A program made the translations under genes and the position numbers. A DNA stretch of 6,582 nt. Origin: Verrucomicrobiota bacterium. Lineage in GTDB: Bacteria > Verrucomicrobiota > Verrucomicrobiia > Verrucomicrobiales > Verrucomicrobiaceae. Below are positions 1 to 6,259 of the stretch, piece after piece; position 1 is the first letter of the stretch; every line of letters begins with the position of its first letter. The stretch spans positions 1 to 6,582 of the forward strand of contig JAEYUU010000443.1 of the NCBI GenBank assembly GCA_023429545.1, given 5' to 3'. The notes under the pieces were generated by a model that had not been told where the DNA came from, made no database searches, and worked only from the letters and a program-made list of their open reading frames with translations.

Positions 1-281
1 GGCTTGGACTGCACCACCGTGGGGTAGATGCCGACCTGGGTGATGAACGCCAGCAGGAACGCCGTGAGCGTGCCGGTCGCGCCGCCGAAAAACACATAGA
101 AGGGCAGCGTGGAGCGTTTCAGACCCATGGCTTCATTGAGGCCGTGGATGGGGAACGGGGAGTGCACATCCCAGCGCTGGAAGCCCGCGTCGCGCAGCTT
201 CTCGGAGGCATGATACACGTCCGAGGCGCTGTCGAACTCCGCCAGGTAGCCGTGTACTCGTTTGAGGGTGGTCTTCGCCAT
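1..281 (-). CDS. actD: ActD, DUF3341 membrane subunit of alternative complex III (5' part only)
   Basis: ActD is a small membrane subunit of ACIII that packs against the core; no redox cofactor is known in it. Only the first 93 codons are in the window and the frame is still open at the left edge. Visible are an N-terminal soluble stretch opening MAKTTLKRVHGYLAEFDSA, the family signature SPFPIHGLNEAMGL (residues 41-54), and one hydrophobic helix at about residues 59-83. Family members are usually near 170-200 residues with two helices, so roughly half the protein is missing. The ATG at 281 is preceded by a strong Shine-Dalgarno sequence (290-295), which fixes the start. It follows the actC stop by 22 bp and belongs to the same transcript. 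The family call is firm from the signature plus the gene order. Confidence 0.93.
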   Translation of the reverse strand, partial: MAKTTLKRVHGYLAEFDSASDVYHASEKLRDAGFQRWDVHSPFPIHGLNEAMGLKRSTLPFYVFFGGATGTLTAFLLAFITQVGIYPTVVQSK

Positions 282-289
282 GATTCAGT

Positions 290-295
290 CTCCTC
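290..295 (-). promoter_or_regulatory. Shine-Dalgarno sequence of actD
   Basis: On the minus strand the sequence reads GAGGAG, with 8 nt between it and the ATG of actD. It is the only textbook ribosome binding site among the genes of this window and it decides the actD start. Confidence 0.8.
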
Positions 296-303
296 GTCGG
301 TGG

Positions 304-1773
304 TTAGGCCTTGTTGGGCAGTTCAGGATTGCCGAACACACCGGGTTGCAGTTCGTGGACGCCGCGCTCGCCGTGGTCGTCATGGTGCGGGTTGGACTGG
401 GGCACCACGCCCTTCACTTCCGCGATGGCGATCACCGGCAGGAAGCGGAGGAACAGAAGGAAGTTCATGAGGAAGAACCCGAAGGTGCCGATGAAGGTCC
501 AGTTGTCCACCCAGGTGGCGTCGAAGGTCCTCCAGGAGCCCGGCATGAAGTGGCGCTCCAAGGTGGTCACGATGATCACGTAGCGCTCATACCACATGCC
601 CGCGTTCACGAACATGCACACCACCATCACCATGATCAGGTTCGTGCGAGCCCACTTGGACCAGAAAATCTGGGGGGCAATCACGTTGCAGAAGAACATC
701 GCGTAGTAGTAGGGCCAGCTCGGGCCGTAGATGGTGCGCAGGAGGAAGGCGTCCCCTTCATACTTGCTGGCGCTGTTGTAGGCCATGAAGAGCTCCATGC
801 AGTAGGCGTAGCCCACGATGCTGCCCGTCAGCAGGATGATCTTGGCCATGTTGTCGATGTGCTTCGACGTGATGAGATCCTGCAGTCCGTAGATGGAGCG
901 CACGGGAATCATCAGGGTGAGCACCATCGCAAAGCCGCCGAAAATGGCGCCTGCCACGAAGTAGGGCGGGAAGATGGTGGTGTGCCAGCCGGGGACCACC
1001 GAGGTGGCGAAGTCGAAGGACACCACGGAGTGCACGGAGAGCACCAGAGGGGTGGAAAGGGCGGCCAGAAGCAGGTACGCCATTTCATAGTGGTTCCACT
1101 GCCGGTTGCCACCGCGCCAGCCGAGGGCGAAGATGCCGTACAGGGTCTTCTTGATGCCCGCCTTGCAGCGGTCACGCAGGGTGGCGAGGTCAGGGACGAG
1201 ACCCAGGTACCAGAAGAGCACGGACACGGTGAAGTACGTCGACACCGCGAACACGTCCCAGAGCAGCGGGGACTTGAAGTTCTGCCACACGGCATTCGCG
1301 TTCGGCACGGGGGCGAGGAACCACACCATCCATACGCGGCCCACGTGGAACATGGGATACAGGCCCGCGCACATCACGGCGAAGAGCGTCATCGCCTCCG
1401 ACGCGCGGTTCACCGCGGTACGCCACTTCTGCCGGGTGAGGAAGAGAATGGCGGAAATCAGGGTGCCGGCGTGACCGATACCGATCCAGAACACGAAGTT
1501 CGTGATGTCCCACGCCCAGGCGACCGGCTGCTTCTGGCCCCACACACCGACGCCGGTGGAGATGAGGTACACAAAGCCGAAGACCATGACGCCCGTGAGC
1601 AGCACGGACGGGAGGAACAGCCACCACCAGAGGGCGGGCTGCCTGTTTTCCACGATGCCGCAGATGCGGTTCGTGATCCAGGCGTAGCTGCGGTTGTTAA
1701 GCACCAGCGGCTCGCGCTCGAGGATGCGCGGCTTGGCCGGGGCTTCAGAGGATGCTGTCGCGGTATGCGCCAT
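304..1773 (-). CDS. actC: ActC, NrfD/PsrC-like quinol-oxidising membrane subunit of alternative complex III
   Basis: ActC is the integral membrane subunit where quinol is bound and oxidised; it belongs to the NrfD/PsrC family. The 489-residue product has ten predicted membrane helices, at about 48-72, 90-112, 125-150, 170-193, 229-253, 270-292, 309-332, 351-372, 377-403 and 424-450. Family-type conserved stretches are [14 protein letters not shown] (95-108), [13 protein letters not shown] (143-155) and [20 protein letters not shown] (172-191); His101, His143, Arg146 and Asp173 are candidates for the quinol site and proton path (inferred from conservation). The C-terminal tail after residue 453 is soluble and starts with a His/Asp cluster, HHDDH (463-467). 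The ATG at 1773 lies 20 bp after the actB stop; no convincing Shine-Dalgarno is seen before it, so translation may be coupled to actB. Length and topology are normal for the family. Confidence 0.96.
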   Translation of the reverse strand: MAHTATASSEAPAKPRILEREPLVLNNRSYAWITNRICGIVENRQPALWWWLFLPSVLLTGVMVFGFVYLISTGVGVWGQKQPVAWAWDITNFVFWIGIGHAGTLISAILFLTRQKWRTAVNRASEAMTLFAVMCAGLYPMFHVGRVWMVWFLAPVPNANAVWQNFKSPLLWDVFAVSTYFTVSVLFWYLGLVPDLATLRDRCKAGIKKTLYGIFALGWRGGNRQWNHYEMAYLLLAALSTPLVLSVHSVVSFDFATSVVPGWHTTIFPPYFVAGAIFGGFAMVLTLMIPVRSIYGLQDLITSKHIDNMAKIILLTGSIVGYAYCMELFMAYNSASKYEGDAFLLRTIYGPSWPYYYAMFFCNVIAPQIFWSKWARTNLIMVMVVCMFVNAGMWYERYVIIVTTLERHFMPGSWRTFDATWVDNWTFIGTFGFFLMNFLLFLRFLPVIAIAEVKGVVPQSNPHHDDHGERGVHELQPGVFGNPELPNKA

Positions 1774-1793
1774 GACGGGTACGGGTCAGGAAA

Positions 1794-4700
1794 TCAGATG
1801 TTGTAAAGGCTCGCTTCGCCAGCTTTGCGGGCTCGGGTGTCGAGCTTCAGAAGCTCTTCGTTCACGTTGCGGATGCGCGCGAGGTAGCTCGTGCGGGGAC
1901 GCGTGCCGATGTACTTGAGCACTTCGTAGTTGCGGGGATTGGCCTTGGCCTTCACCACTTCGCTTTCTGGATTGGCCAGGTCGCCGAAGCTGATGGCATC
2001 CGCGGCGCAGCCAGCCTGGCAGGCCACCTTGAGATGGCCGTCCGGGATGCGCAGCTTCGTGGCGTCGTCCTTGGCGATGCGGCGCTGACGGATCTTCGCC
2101 TCTTCAAGACGCTGCACGCAGTAGGTGCACTTCTCAATCACACCGCGCATGCGCACGGTGACGTTCGGATTCTTCTGGAGCTGCTGCACTTCCTGCGGAG
2201 CCTTCTCACCGAAGGGACCCGCCTTGAGGTTGCTCATCTTGATACCGGCAACTTCCGTCTTGATGAAGGGATTGCGCTTGTTCCAGTCGAAGAAGTTGAA
2301 GCGACGCGCGGTGTACGGGCAGTTGTTCGCGCAGTAACGGGTGCCGATGCAGCGGTTGTAGGCCATCGCATTGAGACCATCGGCGGTGTGCACCGTGGCG
2401 TTCACCGGGCAGACGGTTTCGCAAGGAGCGGATTCGCACTGCTGGCAGGCGACCGGCTGGCTGACCATTTCCGGGTTGTCCAGTTCTTCGAGGCTCGGGT
2501 CGGTCTTGACGTCATCGCTCGTGGAGAAGTAGCGATCCATGCGGATCCACTGCATCACACGGCCCATGCGCACCTGTTCCTTGCCGACCACCGCGATGTT
2601 GTTTTCGCTCTGGCAGGCCACGATGCAGGCGGAGCAGCCGATGCACTTGGAGAGGTCGATGACCATGCCCCACTGGTGCTCGTTCTCGTAGTCGAAACCG
2701 TTCGGATTCTCCTCGCTCTTCCTGCCCACGCGGCCCTTGTACAGGGTCATCACCGGCGGGATGTGGGAGTCCATGCCCTCGGTGGCGGCGAAGTCCTCGT
2801 CCTTGTCGAAGCGGTCCTTGGAACCCTCACGCACCTGGGCGCGGGCTTCCATGGTGTACGTGTCCTGGGTGATGGCGAGTTCGTACGTGCCATCAGCCTT
2901 GGCCACCGTGGCGCCGGTAAAGATGAAATCGCCCGTGCTGGAGCGCAGCGGGTAGGCATTGAATCCGCGATTCTTGCCCACATCCGTACCCACCGTCTGG
3001 CCGTAGCCGAGGGGGATGGTCACGGAATGATGCGCATGACCGGGGCACTGGATGGCGGGGAGCGTGAGGTCCTTGCCGTTCACGGTCACCTTGACGAGAT
3101 CGCCGTCGCTCTCCAGGCCGAGCTCGCGGAAGGTCCGCACGCTGAGCCAGGCGGCATTGTCCCACGTCAGCTTCGTGATGGGGTCTGGAGCTTCCTGCAG
3201 CCAGGCGTTGTCCGTGTAGCGACCATCGTAAACACTCGCGTCCGCGGTGAGCACGACTTCAAAAGCGTCCTTGGTGGGGGCGGTCGCAGGCTTGCCGGCC
3301 GAGACGAGTCCGCCGAGCGCACCGGCATTCACGGAGGCGGTGGCCTTCGTCGCGGTCGAGCCAGCGAGGAATCCATCGCGCAGGGTGATGTTCCACTTTT
3401 CCTCATCCCAACCGCCGGCAAGCTTCGCGAAGGTGGCCTTCACGGCTTCATAGGCAGGGTCGGACTCTTCCGCCACGGGGGCGGCGGGAGCGGGAGCCGC
3501 GGGTGCGGCACCAGGAGCAGCCTTCGGATCCGCGGCGACGGGCGCCGGCTCAGGAGCCGGACCAATGCGCTTGCGGCCCAGGATGGCCAGCAGGAAATCA
3601 ATTTCCGAGGCGCCGCCAAAGAGCGGCTGAATCATCGGCTGCGAGATGCCGTAGGTGCCGTTCGTGCAACGGGCATCACCCCATGACTCGAGATAATGCG
3701 CCGCCGGAAGCACCCAGCCGGAGATGCGGGTGGTGTGGTTCGGACGCAGGGTGAGCTGCACCACGGTCATGTCGGTGGTGGCCTTCACTGCTTCTTCGAA
3801 GCCAGGGGCGTCGTAGGCAGGGTCGGATTCCGCAGTGATGATGAGCTGCTTGATCTTGTTGGCCTTGATCTCAGCCACCAGTTCGGCAACACCGCCCGCG
3901 GTCTTCACCGTGTCGATGGCAAAGGCGTCGAGCGTGGAGCCCAGTGCGCCAAGAGCTTCGTTGATGCCAAGCACCAGCGCCTGCACCGCTTCACCCTGAC
4001 GGGCGCCGGCGAGCACGAGGGACTTGCCCTTCTGCTCTGCGAGATCCTTCGCAGCAATGGCGATCCACTTGCGGAGATCTTCGCTCGCGCCAGCAGCGAG
4101 AGCCGAGGCGGACTGGGAGAGACTTGCATTACCCAACGCCTTGCCAAGCTCTTCGGCGAGCACGGCTGCCGCCTGGGGAATCATGCTGGCCGCCACGGGA
4201 AGACGATGGTCCGCGATGCCACCCGTAAGAGTGTAGCGATTCTCCAGCACGTAGAGGCGGTTCATCTTGTCCTCCTTCTTGGAAGGACCGCGCCACTTCA
4301 TGAACTGCTTCGTGCCGTTGTCGGACGAGCCGTCGAGGCCAAGGAAATCACTGTCCAGGGAGAAGATGCGCTCCGCCTTCTCAAAGTTCGGCACGAGCTG
4401 CACGTTGTCACCGAAGCCCGCCTTCACCGCGGCAGCGGCGCCAGCACCGGCCACCGGGCTGTAGCTGTAGATCCTGGCCTTCGGATAGGTCTTTGCCAGG
4501 TCCTGATACAGGGCCGTGCGCGTGGGTGAGGAACTCGGGCTGGTCAGGATGGCAAGGCCTTCGCCGCCGCCCTTGGTCCAGCCGTTTTCATACCACTTGC
4601 GGACCTGCTTCTGGAATTCGGCCCAGGAGAATTCCTTCTTCTTGTAGGAGACGTGCTTCACGCGGCCGTCGTTGTACAAGTCGAGCACGGAGGCCTGCGC

Positions 4701-5111
4701 AAAGATGTCGAGACCGCCGCCACCAGGGTGATGTGGATTCCCCTGCAGATGCGTCGGGCGGCCTTCATGGGTGACAACCACCATGGGCGTGGCACCCCAT
4801 GGACGCGGCATCGTGGTGGCGTACAGCAGGGCCTTGCCCGGAATGACCCACTCCACGTGCTTGGTGAAGGGAAGAATCTTCTCCACGGGACGGCGGCAGC
4901 TTGCCAGACCGGCCATGGCGGCGACCCCACCCATGATCTTCATGAAGTCACGGCGGGAGTTTTCACCCTCTTTTTCACCCATCGTGGCCAGTCCAGGATC
5001 GAACTCGCGACCGAGCTTCTCCGTGAATTCAGGCGTCTGCTGATATTCACCGAGGCTGCGCCAGTAACGGCGCTCGGATTTCACTTCGGGATGGTTCCAG
5101 ATGCGTTTCAT
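1794..5111 (-). CDS. actB: ActB, TAT-variant-translocated molybdopterin oxidoreductase-like / iron-sulfur subunit of alternative complex III
   Basis: ActB is the large periplasmic subunit that carries electrons from the ActC quinol site to the ActA hemes. The 1105-residue product is a fusion. Residues 1-51 precede an internal twin-arginine motif SRRDFMK (52-58), a hydrophobic stretch and a lipobox-like LASC (69-72). A molybdopterin-oxidoreductase-like region follows (about 85-515 and 560-745); it lacks an N-terminal CxxCxxxC cluster, as expected of ActB, which binds no molybdenum cofactor. The C-terminal four-cluster domain has Cys 823/826/829/833, 889/892/897/901, 921/927/931 with Thr924 in place of the second Cys, and 995/998/1031/1035. 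This fits three [4Fe-4S] and one [3Fe-4S] cluster, the arrangement known for ACIII. An Ala/Pro-rich linker (517-549) and a partial internal repeat (428-445 and 549-560) are unusual. The ATG lies 24 bp after actA with no clear Shine-Dalgarno. Confidence 0.96.
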   Translation of the reverse strand: MKRIWNHPEVKSERRYWRSLGEYQQTPEFTEKLGREFDPGLATMGEKEGENSRRDFMKIMGGVAAMAGLASCRRPVEKILPFTKHVEWVIPGKALLYATTMPRPWGATPMVVVTHEGRPTHLQGNPHHPGGGGLDIFAQASVLDLYNDGRVKHVSYKKKEFSWAEFQKQVRKWYENGWTKGGGEGLAILTSPSSSPTRTALYQDLAKTYPKARIYSYSPVAGAGAAAAVKAGFGDNVQLVPNFEKAERIFSLDSDFLGLDGSSDNGTKQFMKWRGPSKKEDKMNRLYVLENRYTLTGGIADHRLPVAASMIPQAAAVLAEELGKALGNASLSQSASALAAGASEDLRKWIAIAAKDLAEQKGKSLVLAGARQGEAVQALVLGINEALGALGSTLDAFAIDTVKTAGGVAELVAEIKANKIKQLIITAESDPAYDAPGFEEAVKATTDMTVVQLTLRPNHTTRISGWVLPAAHYLESWGDARCTNGTYGISQPMIQPLFGGASEIDFLLAILGRKRIGPAPEPAPVAADPKAAPGAAPAAPAPAAPVAEESDPAYEAVKATFAKLAGGWDEEKWNITLRDGFLAGSTATKATASVNAGALGGLVSAGKPATAPTKDAFEVVLTADASVYDGRYTDNAWLQEAPDPITKLTWDNAAWLSVRTFRELGLESDGDLVKVTVNGKDLTLPAIQCPGHAHHSVTIPLGYGQTVGTDVGKNRGFNAYPLRSSTGDFIFTGATVAKADGTYELAITQDTYTMEARAQVREGSKDRFDKDEDFAATEGMDSHIPPVMTLYKGRVGRKSEENPNGFDYENEHQWGMVIDLSKCIGCSACIVACQSENNIAVVGKEQVRMGRVMQWIRMDRYFSTSDDVKTDPSLEELDNPEMVSQPVACQQCESAPCETVCPVNATVHTADGLNAMAYNRCIGTRYCANNCPYTARRFNFFDWNKRNPFIKTEVAGIKMSNLKAGPFGEKAPQEVQQLQKNPNVTVRMRGVIEKCTYCVQRLEEAKIRQRRIAKDDATKLRIPDGHLKVACQAGCAADAISFGDLANPESEVVKAKANPRNYEVLKYIGTRPRTSYLARIRNVNEELLKLDTRARKAGEASLYNI
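3432..3473 (-). repeat. Internal actB repeat, copy 2 (next to the Ala/Pro linker)
   Basis: This stretch matches 3777-3833 at 37 of 38 aligned bases if two in-frame gaps of 18 and 3 bp are allowed. The shared blocks are 18 bases starting ggtggccttcac, 14 bases taggcagggtcgga, and ttccgc. The encoded peptide is AEESDPAYEAVKAT (about residues 547-560). Confidence 0.7.
3465..3563 (-). other. Ala/Pro-rich low-complexity linker inside ActB
   Basis: Codons 517-549 of actB encode a run made almost only of Ala and Pro, with a few Glu, Asp, Val, Gly and Lys (for example APEPAPVAADPKAAPG). Such runs normally form extended flexible linkers. It splits the molybdopterin-like region just after the conserved ILGRKRIG and before a helix-like segment, so it probably marks an inserted or surface-exposed loop. 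Confidence 0.8.
3777..3833 (-). repeat. Internal actB repeat, copy 1
   Basis: This is the likely parental copy of the repeat at 3432-3473. It encodes AESDPAYDAPGFEEAVKAT (about residues 427-445), with six residues (DAPGFE) that copy 2 lacks. It sits in an ordinary part of the molybdopterin-like fold, just before MTVVQLTLRPNHT. Confidence 0.7.
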
Positions 5112-5135
5112 GCTGAGCAGGGCGGGCGCGGGATG

Positions 5136-5951
5136 TTAGCGGTGGCAGGCAGTGCAGTCTTCCGGCGCAGCGATGCGCCAGTTGTGCTTGAGCTGGGTGC
5201 CGACCTCTTTCTGCGTCACCTTTGGTCCGTAAGTTTTCTCGGCGAGGGCCACGAGGCCGCTGACATCACCGGGGAGAGGTTCACCCTTCTTGTCTCCAAG
5301 GATGATTTGCGCAAGGTCTTCCACCTTGGCGCCCTTTGACTGGAGGTTCTTGTAGAACGTGTCGCGGGCAAGGTCTTCAGGCTTGTACGTCAGATTGGTA
5401 ATTTGATCGAGCGGACGGAGCGCGTTTTCCGGATTGCGGTGACAATCGAGGCACCAGCCCATGCTCTGCGGCTCGGCATGCTTCACGACTTCCATCTCAT
5501 TGATCTGGCCGTGGCAGCTCACACAGGAGACGCCGCGGGCGATGTGGACGCTGTGGTTGAAGTACACATAGTCAGGCGCCTTGTGCACCTTGGTCCAATG
5601 GATGGGCGTGCCGCTCTTGTCCGCGTTGCGCACCATTTCCAGCTTGGGGCTGTCCTTCTTCACCTGGGCCTTGTCCGGGCCGTGGCAGTTGTAGCACGTC
5701 TGGTTCGTGGGGACGTTCGCATGGCTGGACTGCTCAATGTAGGAGTGGCAGTATTTGCAATCCATGCCGAGTTCACCCACGTGCTGCTTGTGCGAGAAGG
5801 GGACGGGCTGTGTCGGCTCATATCCCACACGTGTGTACTTTGGCGTGAAATAGTAGGTCGCGCCAACGACCGCACCCACCACCAAAAACCCGAGGCAGAC
5901 TGCGATTTGCAGCGGCACCCAGTTGCTCCAGCGAGGAAAGAAATTGCCCAT
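5136..5951 (-). CDS. actA: ActA, membrane-anchored pentaheme cytochrome c of alternative complex III
   Basis: ActA is the multiheme cytochrome subunit that takes electrons from the ActB clusters and hands them to the next carrier or to an oxidase on the periplasmic side. The 271-residue product has one N-terminal membrane helix (about 12-34) that looks like an uncleaved anchor, followed by five CxxCH heme sites: 65-69, 86-90, 143-147, 167-171 and 266-270. Likely distal heme ligands are in FSHKQH (52-57), HWTKVH (118-123) and FNHSVH (131-136). The first four sites are close together; the fifth is 94 residues further on and ends the protein one residue before the stop. It is first in the cluster, 24 bp before actB. 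The ATG at 5951 fits because the anchor follows at once; no clear Shine-Dalgarno precedes it. A Rex-like operator and a predicted promoter lie directly upstream. Confidence 0.95.
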   Translation of the reverse strand: MGNFFPRWSNWVPLQIAVCLGFLVVGAVVGATYYFTPKYTRVGYEPTQPVPFSHKQHVGELGMDCKYCHSYIEQSSHANVPTNQTCYNCHGPDKAQVKKDSPKLEMVRNADKSGTPIHWTKVHKAPDYVYFNHSVHIARGVSCVSCHGQINEMEVVKHAEPQSMGWCLDCHRNPENALRPLDQITNLTYKPEDLARDTFYKNLQSKGAKVEDLAQIILGDKKGEPLPGDVSGLVALAEKTYGPKVTQKEVGTQLKHNWRIAAPEDCTACHR

Positions 5952-5970
5952 GAGGTAGAAGTTTCAGCGC

Positions 5971-5988
5971 TTGTGAAAAATTTCACAA
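5971..5988. promoter_or_regulatory. Rex-like operator upstream of actA
   Basis: The sequence TTGTGAAAAATTTCACAA is a palindrome with 7-bp arms TTGTGAA and TTCACAA around AAAT. One more matching base pair on each side (C5970, G5989) makes a 9-2-9 inverted repeat. It fits the operator described for the redox-sensing repressor Rex, TTGTGAA-W4-TTCACAA, at every fixed position. It lies 19 bp upstream of the actA ATG and at about +3 to +20 from the predicted transcription start, where a bound repressor would block initiation or early elongation. The core also fits the CRP consensus TGTGA-N6-TCACA, so a CRP-family protein is the main alternative. The palindrome is seen directly; the protein that binds it is inferred. 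Confidence 0.65.
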
Positions 5989-5991
5989 GGG

Positions 5992-6040
5992 TCTTCCATT
6001 TTAGAGACGCGCCTGACGATTGCAAGACGGGAATGGAAGA
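5992..6040. repeat. 9-bp inverted repeat flanking the act promoter
   Basis: TCTTCCATT (5992-6000) and AATGGAAGA (6032-6040) are exact reverse complements separated by 31 bp. One arm overlaps the predicted -10 element and the other lies just upstream of the -35 element. The centres of the arms are 40 bp apart, close to four helical turns, which would suit a pair of protein sites on one face of the DNA. Function is unknown. Confidence 0.5.
5998..6025 (-). promoter_or_regulatory. Predicted sigma70-type promoter of the act operon
   Basis: On the minus strand, TTGCAA (6020-6025; 4 of 6 to the -35 consensus) and TAAAAT (5998-6003; 5 of 6 to the -10 consensus) are separated by 16 bp. The expected transcription start is near 5991, giving a leader of about 40 nt before actA. 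This is the best promoter match upstream of actA, but it is found by eye only. Confidence 0.5.
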
Positions 6041-6259
6041 ATTTTGAACGTCTGCGAAAGAACTGCTGTCGCTCCGGCTCCTTCACGCCGTGGCGGGCAA
6101 CCTGACGGTGACTTCAGGGCTGAAATTTGGTCATCATTCGCGGCTGACCAGCCCGGCAGTGCCGCCCCTGCCCAGCGCCCCTTTTTCAGCCTGGCTCTGG
6201 ATTTGTGTTCCCATCGGCCTGCAGGCTCTTTTAGGCTCGCACCAGCCCGAATTTTCCCC

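Larger units (their letters stand above)
5952..6259. other. Divergent intergenic region between actA and the MBL-fold gene
   Basis: This 308-bp stretch has no convincing gene. The actA-proximal 90 bp hold the predicted act promoter, a Rex-like operator and a 9-bp inverted repeat, each listed separately. The rest is GC-rich with a few very short palindromes: TTCAG/CTGAA at 6113-6124, GGCTG/CAGCC at 6142-6153 and CGGCA/TGCCG at 6154-6164. A promoter for the rightward gene should lie near 6200-6250; TTGTGT (6203-6208) with TCTTTT (6227-6232), 18 bp apart, is the best match seen and is weak. Confidence 0.7.

Noticed and set aside
262..1806. Long plus-strand open frame of 514 codons opposite actC, rich in His, Glu and Gly
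   Set aside because: It lies antisense to a clear ten-helix ActC protein. High GC at third codon positions removes stop codons from the opposite strand, and the product has no recognisable fold, only a skewed composition.
2034..4529. Long plus-strand open frames (550 and 277 codons) opposite actB
   Set aside because: They are mirror frames of actB with its codon bias. Their His/Arg/Gly-rich products resemble no family I know, while the actB frame carries all the cluster-binding cysteines.
1794..5111. ActB as an active molybdenum enzyme such as a formate dehydrogenase or polysulfide reductase
   Set aside because: The N-terminal Cys cluster motif of active family members is absent, and the neighbours actA, actC and actD identify the complex as ACIII, in which this domain carries no molybdenum.
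5971..5988. CRP activator site (TGTGA-N6-TCACA) as the first reading of the palindrome
   Set aside because: It is kept only as an alternative. The outer bases extend the match to the longer Rex pattern, and the location downstream of the predicted start suits a repressor, not a class I or II activator.
6142..6187. Adjacent short GC palindromes followed by a T-run (CCCCTTTTT), resembling a rightward terminator
   Set aside because: No plus-strand gene ends here, the stems are only 5 bp with 1-2 nt loops, and the T-run is about 20 bp away from them.
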